A DNA stretch of 64,000 nucleotides from assembly GCA_945865635.1 (NCBI GenBank), contig CAMBEP010000003.1, positions 62,001 through 126,000 on the forward strand, read 5' to 3'. Made by a program: the position numbers and the translations under genes. Each line of letters starts with the position of its first letter. The stretch's first letter is position 1. This stretch comes from Candidatus Kuenenia stuttgartensis. GTDB lineage: Bacteria; Planctomycetota; Planctomycetia; Isosphaerales; Isosphaeraceae. Of this stretch, positions 62,439 to 64,000 are shown piece after piece. The notes below the pieces were generated by a model. It was not told where the DNA came from and searched no databases. It saw only the letters and a program-made list of their open reading frames with translations.

Positions 62439-63758
62439 TCAGCTCAATCCTGTGAGCGGGCCTGCGCTGCAGAAGTCTTGGTTGCCGTGGGACTTCAGGT
62501 GATGACCGAAGCCATGGGCCAGCGACATCAGGAATCGGTTGTGAGCCACTCTTGGCAGCTTCAGCGACTGCCCCATCTTAAAGTCGAGTCCATTGCCAAC
62601 CAAGACAAAAGGAATGTTGTCCAGGGTGTGGCTGTTGCCCTTGCCCAGCTCGTTTGTCCAGATGATCAGGGTGTTGTCCAGCAGCGACCCATTGCCACCC
62701 GGTTCAGGCGTTTCAGCCATGCGCTTGGCCATATAGGCCAACTGTTCGGCAAACCACTTGTTGATCTTGACGAGTTTGTCGACTGAGGCCTTGTCTGTGT
62801 CCGGATTGTGCGAAAGTTCGTGGTGACCTTCTTCAATTCCCAGCCAGCGCATCCGTGCCATGCCAACCGAATTGGTATATTGCAGGGTGGCAATTCGCGA
62901 AAAGTCGTTCACAAAGCTATTCACCATCAAATCAATCTGCATCTTGCTGATCTGAGGAATGTTGTTGTTGTCCTTGCGCACGCCGGGCTCCATCGCTGGA
63001 ACAGCATGGCCCATCTCTTTCTTTGACGCCTGAAGCTCCTGCTCCATCTCTCTCACAAAACCGGCATGTTCTTCGAGCAGGTGCCGATCTTCAGCACTCA
63101 CAACCGAACCTAGCGTTTTGAGATCGTCCCGAATGTCATCCAAAATGCTTCGCAGGCTCTCCTGATCCTTCATCCGCCCATAAAGCTTGTTAAACATCTG
63201 GTAGGGGTCATCGATCGGCGAAATTGGCTTGTTGGCACCTGAATAAACCATGCGTGTCCAAGTGTCGGCCCGCTCGGGAACCATCACTCCAAACTCGAGC
63301 GATCCAAATCGCGTGCGAGTAGCAGCTTCCTTCTGGAGAAAGTTCTTGATCTCCTGATCAATCGATATGCCGGAGGCCCACCCAGCGGGTGTGTCCGAAC
63401 CGCCCTGAATGTTGCCTGGATAAAGCTCCGTACCGGTCAGAAGGCAGCCCATGCCGCGCATGTGGTTATCGCCATCCCCACGAACCTTGTCGCAAAGCCC
63501 ATGCAGAATCATGGTTTGCTTCTTGAATGGCTCAAGCGGCTTCAGACTCTCTTTGAAGGTGAAATCCGAGCCGGTTTCCGATGGCCAGAATTGATCAGGA
63601 AAGACTCCATTCGGGCTGAACATCACCACCAAACGCTTCTTGCGAGCCTGCTGATTCGCAAAGCCAAGACTTGGCAGGTTCAGCAGAAAGGGCAGGGCCG
63701 TGGCCTTCAGGCCGAGGTCGCGGACAAATTCGCGGCGATTGGTCGTGGTCCGATTCAT
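62439..63758 (-). CDS. DUF1552 protein
   Basis: About 439 residues from ATG 63758, with AAAGGA 12 bases upstream; the frame also opens at a TTG at 63767. Twin-arginine-like leader [18 protein letters not shown] (about residues 7-24). DUF1552 is found in planctomycetes and other bacteria, normally beside DUF1592/DUF1588-type proteins. Visible family strings: [33 protein letters not shown], and [22 protein letters not shown]. The function is unknown. The next gene upstream ends 70 bases away on the same strand. Confidence 0.93.
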   Translation of the reverse strand: MNRTTTNRREFVRDLGLKATALPFLLNLPSLGFANQQARKKRLVVMFSPNGVFPDQFWPSETGSDFTFKESLKPLEPFKKQTMILHGLCDKVRGDGDNHMRGMGCLLTGTELYPGNIQGGSDTPAGWASGISIDQEIKNFLQKEAATRTRFGSLEFGVMVPERADTWTRMVYSGANKPISPIDDPYQMFNKLYGRMKDQESLRSILDDIRDDLKTLGSVVSAEDRHLLEEHAGFVREMEQELQASKKEMGHAVPAMEPGVRKDNNNIPQISKMQIDLMVNSFVNDFSRIATLQYTNSVGMARMRWLGIEEGHHELSHNPDTDKASVDKLVKINKWFAEQLAYMAKRMAETPEPGGNGSLLDNTLIIWTNELGKGNSHTLDNIPFVLVGNGLDFKMGQSLKLPRVAHNRFLMSLAHGFGHHLKSHGNQDFCSAGPLTGLS

Positions 63759-63828
63759 GGGATTCAAGGGTCCTTTCAGGCAGCAGACAATATTTCTATC
63801 GACTTATTCTATCAGATAATCTCTTCTA

Positions 63829-64000
63829 TCAGCGACGATCGTTTTCAGATAGGCCCGCAACCACTGATGGTTTGTTCGTTTCAACCGGTTTTTTCGCCCC
63901 CAAAGCCGCCAGTGCCGCAGAACGTGCCATGAGCTTTCTGACATCATAACCATCCGCTACATAATCCGTTCTGAGCTCTTCAGGTACCTTCAGGCCATAG
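63829..64000 (-). CDS. C-terminal end of an unidentified gene (partial)
   Basis: An open frame from the window edge to a TGA at 63829-63831 gives the last 56 residues, ending GLSENDRR. Strings include YGLKVPEELRTDYVADGYDV and RKLMARSAALAALGAK. It ends 70 bases before the DUF1552 gene on the same strand, so the two may be one operon. DUF1552 neighbours are often DUF1592/DUF1588 cytochrome-associated proteins, but this fragment does not show a recognisable motif of them. It runs off the window. Confidence 0.55.
   Translation of the reverse strand, partial: YGLKVPEELRTDYVADGYDVRKLMARSAALAALGAKKPVETNKPSVVAGLSENDRR

Noticed and set aside
1-64000. CRISPR arrays, insertion sequences, prophage genes or integrases
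   Set aside because: No regularly spaced repeats, transposase or integrase motifs, or target-site duplications were seen. The tRNA-Ser 3' end shows no nearby integrase gene or repeated copy of its end.

Overview
The window looks like chromosomal DNA of a planctomycete (Planctomycetota, plausibly Gemmatales). The evidence is the gene content: two tandem pairs of the planctomycete cytochrome-associated PSCyt2/PSD1 (DUF1549/DUF1553) and DUF1501 families, a DUF1552 gene, a DUF1559 pseudopilin-like protein, several exported proteins with little resemblance to known families, and base composition that looks close to even. No insertion sequence, phage gene, CRISPR array or rRNA was seen. The only RNA gene found is a tRNA-Ser(GCT).

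Layout: 0-4 kb holds a BNR-repeat protein and two exported proteins, one extremely rich in Gly, His and Cys. At 3.9-7.6 kb a type II NADH dehydrogenase converges on a PQQ-type sugar dehydrogenase fused to cytochrome c. At 7.8-11.7 kb a tight minus-strand operon encodes an EamA transporter, a TMEM14-like protein and RbsA/RbsC-type sugar ABC subunits without a binding protein. At 12-15.6 kb a second minus-strand operon encodes a DUF1559 protein, a sialidase-like BNR protein and a cytochrome c/thioredoxin fusion. At 15.9-22.4 kb lie two small exported proteins, dapB, a cyclic-phosphate-type receiver protein, a UDP-glucuronate decarboxylase-like enzyme and a GT87 mannosyltransferase-like protein.

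At 22.6-28 kb are the first PSD1/DUF1501 pair, an alpha/beta hydrolase and a SOUL haem-binding protein. At 28-32.7 kb a minus-strand operon encodes a MoxR ATPase, a DUF58 protein, a membrane protein and two VWA proteins (Bat-like). At 33-40 kb an M13 peptidase converges on an unrecognised 1338-residue exported repeat protein preceded by a TPR-like protein. At 40.5-46.6 kb are the second PSD1/DUF1501 pair and a lipoprotein lipase-like hydrolase.

At 46.9-57.9 kb are the tRNA, a small lipoprotein, a two-gene module with a HEPN-like protein, a FtsX/MacB-type ABC exporter with two paralogous permeases, a Tex protein with a large disordered insertion, an HpcH/HpaI aldolase and an MnmM-like methyltransferase. 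At 58-64 kb are a neutral ceramidase-like protein, an FG-GAP protein, trpC, a DUF1552 protein and the end of an unidentified gene.

Much of the window concerns the cell envelope: exported redox enzymes, envelope complexes and exported unknowns. The best candidates for undescribed biology are the 1338-residue protein with its TPR partner, the HEPN-like two-gene module, the Tex insertion, the exported Cys-rich proteins and the ABC operon that carries TMEM14 and EamA genes. Start codons were re-chosen where a ribosome binding site, signal peptide or overlap supported a better site.
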